From Rhodococcus pseudokoreensis (GTDB lineage: Bacteria; Actinomycetota; Actinomycetes; Mycobacteriales; Mycobacteriaceae), in NCBI RefSeq assembly GCF_017068395.1, contig NZ_CP070619.1:6200001-6264000 (forward strand): a stretch of 64,000 nucleotides of DNA, read 5' to 3'. The translations under genes and the position numbers were made by a program. The stretch's first letter is position 1. The number at the start of each line of letters is the position of its first letter. The notes beneath the pieces are model-generated. The model saw only the letters and a list, made by a program, of their open reading frames with translations, made no database searches and had not been told where the DNA came from. Below are positions 62,187-64,000 of the stretch, piece after piece.

Positions 62187-63458
62187 ATGACAATGGCTGG
62201 ATTATCGCGATACGCAATCGACTTGACGCCTCTCCGGACGAGTCGCGAGTTCCGATACATCTTCATCGCCCGCACGATCTCCATCTTCGGTCTGGGTCTG
62301 CTTCTGGTGGCCGTGCCGCTGCAGGTGTACGACATGACGAATTCCACACTGGCAGTGGGCGCGGCGAGCATCGTCGTGGGCTCCTCGGTGTTCGTCGGCA
62401 CCCTGTTCGGCGGCGTGATCGCCGACCGGTACGACCGCAGGCCGGTCATCTCGCTCGCCCGCGCCGCCGCGGGTGTGGCGTTCGCGATCCTCGCGGTCAA
62501 CGCGTTCCTCCCCACACCCCAGTTGTGGATCATCTACCTGTGCGGCGTGATCGAGGGCCTCGCGGGCGGCATCTCCGCGACCGCACTGATGGCGGTGATC
62601 CCGTCGCTGCTGCCCAAGGACAAGATGGCCGCCGCCGGCGCCCTGATGACCGTGATGGCCGATCTCGGGACTGTCGCGTCGCCCGCCATCGGCGGTGTGA
62701 TCATCGCGGCCACGTCCGTGGGCACCAACTACGTTCTCGCCGCGGTGTCGTCGGGGATCACCGCGTACTGCATCGCCAGGCTGCCGTCGCTGCCGCCGCC
62801 GGTCAAGAACACCGAAAGTCCGCTGCGGTCGATCGCCAGCGGTTTCACGTACGCCGCCAAGGACTCCGTGGTCGGCGGAACGCTGCTGGTCGGCTTCTGC
62901 GCGATGATGCTGACCGGCTGGAACGTGCTGCTGCCCGCCTACGCGAGCCAGGTGCTGCATGCCGGACCGGCCGCCACCGGGCTTCTCTACAGCGCGCCCG
63001 CCGTCGGCGCCCTCACCGGGTCGCTCACGAGCGGCTGGACGGGTACCGCGCGGCGCGGTGGCCTGATCGTGTTCCTCGCGGCGATGATCGCGTCGGCCGG
63101 GCTGGTCGGCGTCGGCGCGGTCCCGATGATTGCGGTCACGTTCCTCGGTCTCGCCGCCCACGGTTTCGGGCGTGTGCTCGGCGACATCCTCCGGTACGCG
63201 GTCATCCAGACCGAGACCCCCGAGGAATACCGCGGACGCGTCGCGGGTGTGTGGGGCGCCCAGATCTCCACCGGCTCGGCGGCCGGAGCGCTCGTCGCGG
63301 GCGCCGTCGGCGCCGCGGTGGGCCCGCGGGAGGCGTTCCTCCTCTACGGGACCGGCGGCATCGTGGTGCTGGCGGTTCTCGCGGTGGCCTTGAAGGGACT
63401 ACGCACCTACAGCAGTGCCGCTGCCGAAGAGGACGACCTCTCGGCAGCGGCACAGTGA
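62187..63458 (+). CDS. EntS-like MFS siderophore exporter
   Basis: A 423-residue MFS protein with about 12 helices. It starts with a short polar region that includes TSREFRYIFIARTISIFGLGLLLVAVPLQVYDMTNSTLAVG, then GTLFGGVIADRYDRRPVI, both typical of EntS (YbdA), the enterobactin exporter. The frame is open further upstream, but the ATG at 62187 is favoured because the IdeR-like box lies before it. It probably exports a catecholate or related siderophore built using the carrier protein nearby. Substrate identity is inferred. Confidence 0.85.
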   Translation: MTMAGLSRYAIDLTPLRTSREFRYIFIARTISIFGLGLLLVAVPLQVYDMTNSTLAVGAASIVVGSSVFVGTLFGGVIADRYDRRPVISLARAAAGVAFAILAVNAFLPTPQLWIIYLCGVIEGLAGGISATALMAVIPSLLPKDKMAAAGALMTVMADLGTVASPAIGGVIIAATSVGTNYVLAAVSSGITAYCIARLPSLPPPVKNTESPLRSIASGFTYAAKDSVVGGTLLVGFCAMMLTGWNVLLPAYASQVLHAGPAATGLLYSAPAVGALTGSLTSGWTGTARRGGLIVFLAAMIASAGLVGVGAVPMIAVTFLGLAAHGFGRVLGDILRYAVIQTETPEEYRGRVAGVWGAQISTGSAAGALVAGAVGAAVGPREAFLLYGTGGIVVLAVLAVALKGLRTYSSAAAEEDDLSAAAQ

Positions 63459-63474
63459 CGCTGTCAGGCGGGAA

Positions 63475-64000
63475 CTAGCTGGCCTGAGCGTTGTTCGCGG
63501 CCTGCGACAGCTGCGGGAGCAGCTTGTCGAGCAGCCACGGCACGCTGAGCACGTTCGGCGAGCTCGACGCGAACACCAGCGGCGGATCGGTCAGACCCAC
63601 GTAGGCGTTGTCGCGCACGGCCTTCACGCCGGCGAACAGCGGGTTCGACTGGACCTCGTTCTGCAGTTCGGGCGAGAGGTACCAGGCGAGCAGCACATCC
63701 GGGTTGTACGTCGGCAGCAGTTCCATGCTGACCGGGGCGGCGAACTTGGTCTGGTCACTGCTCTCGCGCAACTTCTGGGCGAGCGGGTCGACCGTGAAAC
63801 CGAGGCTTGCCAGCATCTTCAGGCGAGGGTCGGTGTCGAAGTAGAAGTTGTACGACCCCGGCTCGGTGCCGCTGCCGAAGGCCACCGTCTTGCCGGCGAA
63901 TTCGGGGTGCTGCGACTTCGCCTGCGCCAGGGTGTCCTGCGTCTGCGTCACCAGCGCCTCGGCCTGTGCCGACCGGCCGAGGGCCTTGCCGACGGTGGTG
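63475..64000 (-). CDS. Iron-siderophore ABC transporter binding protein, C-terminal part (cut by window edge)
   Basis: The last 174 codons of a periplasmic-type binding protein of the FepB/FecB class; the N-terminus with any lipobox lies outside the window. Segments visible are TVAFGSGTEPGSYNFYFDTDPRLKMLASLGF, the typical domain-closing PTYNPDVLLAWYLSPELQNEVQSNPLFAGVKAVRDNAYVGL, and FASSSPNVLSVPWLLDKLLPQL at the end. It captures ferric siderophore for an ABC importer. It converges on the exporter gene with a 16-base gap. A GTG at 63951 is an internal codon, not the start. Confidence 0.85.
   Translation of the reverse strand, partial: TTVGKALGRSAQAEALVTQTQDTLAQAKSQHPEFAGKTVAFGSGTEPGSYNFYFDTDPRLKMLASLGFTVDPLAQKLRESSDQTKFAAPVSMELLPTYNPDVLLAWYLSPELQNEVQSNPLFAGVKAVRDNAYVGLTDPPLVFASSSPNVLSVPWLLDKLLPQLSQAANNAQAS

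Overview
The window is high-GC DNA with densely packed genes, many ATGA stop/start overlaps and frequent GTG starts. It carries benzoate, guaiacol, phenol and catechol catabolism, mycobacterial-type genes (EspG, DUF3558, 13E12/DUF222), MmpL-like and siderophore genes. All of this points to a mycolic-acid actinomycete, most likely a Rhodococcus of the jostii/opacus type. The species is an inference; no database search was run. No gap between genes exceeds about 235 bases; the largest are 12401-12633, 23034-23260, 6954-7159 and 13959-14163, and each holds candidate regulatory sites.

Region 1 (1-16510) is a catechol funnel. benABCDK on the minus strand converts benzoate to catechol. gcoAB (a CYP255A-type P450 and its reductase) O-demethylates guaiacol to catechol. 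pheA1A2 hydroxylates phenol to catechol. catABC with catR carries catechol through the ortho route to 3-oxoadipate enol-lactone. Two paralogous AraC-family regulators stand divergent to gcoA and pheA2, and both divergent regions hold similar direct repeats spaced 20 bp apart. Unusual members are a BenC reductase fused to a GntR-type FCD sensor domain, and a small intradiol-dioxygenase-like protein that has lost two iron ligands but carries the same operator array as catA.

Region 2 (16522-27627) is sugar and gluconate catabolism: a ROK regulator, zwf-edd-eda (Entner-Doudoroff pathway with glucose-6-phosphate dehydrogenase), a second ROK regulator, a sugar-porter MFS transporter, a FadR-type GntR regulator, a GntP permease and gluconokinase.

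Region 3 (27788-35507) is mixed: an HSL-type esterase, a DHA2-type exporter with a divergent MarR regulator, a transglutaminase-like protein, a monoacylglycerol-lipase-like hydrolase, a CrtI-like flavoprotein, a P450, and an initiator tRNA-Met. Region 4 (35569-41168) is a minus-strand run of six genes, comprising an ESX-associated cassette (small WXG-like protein, DUF3558 lipoprotein, PPE-like protein, EspG), a DUF309 protein and a LON-domain protein, plus a separate 13E12-family HNH gene.

Region 5 (41276-51718) holds acyl-CoA/lipid metabolism modules: three TetR regulators, two acyl-CoA dehydrogenases, four short-chain dehydrogenases, a quinone oxidoreductase, a SRPBCC protein and an APH-like kinase. 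Two of the TetR genes have clear palindromes nearby.

Region 6 (52361-56171) is a tightly coupled alkylation-damage operon: MGMT, an ECF-type sigma factor, a second divergent MGMT, a 2OG-Fe(II) oxygenase, AlkB and AlkA. It is the most interesting unit because a sigma factor sits between two suicide alkyl acceptors and no recognisable anti-sigma gene is present. It is followed by an MMPL transporter and a stand-alone family-A polymerase.

Region 7 (60343-64000) holds a DUF3533-type membrane protein, a stand-alone aryl carrier protein, an EntS-like exporter and a FepB-like binding protein cut by the window edge. An IdeR/DtxR-like box lies between the carrier protein and the exporter, so this is the edge of an iron-siderophore locus.
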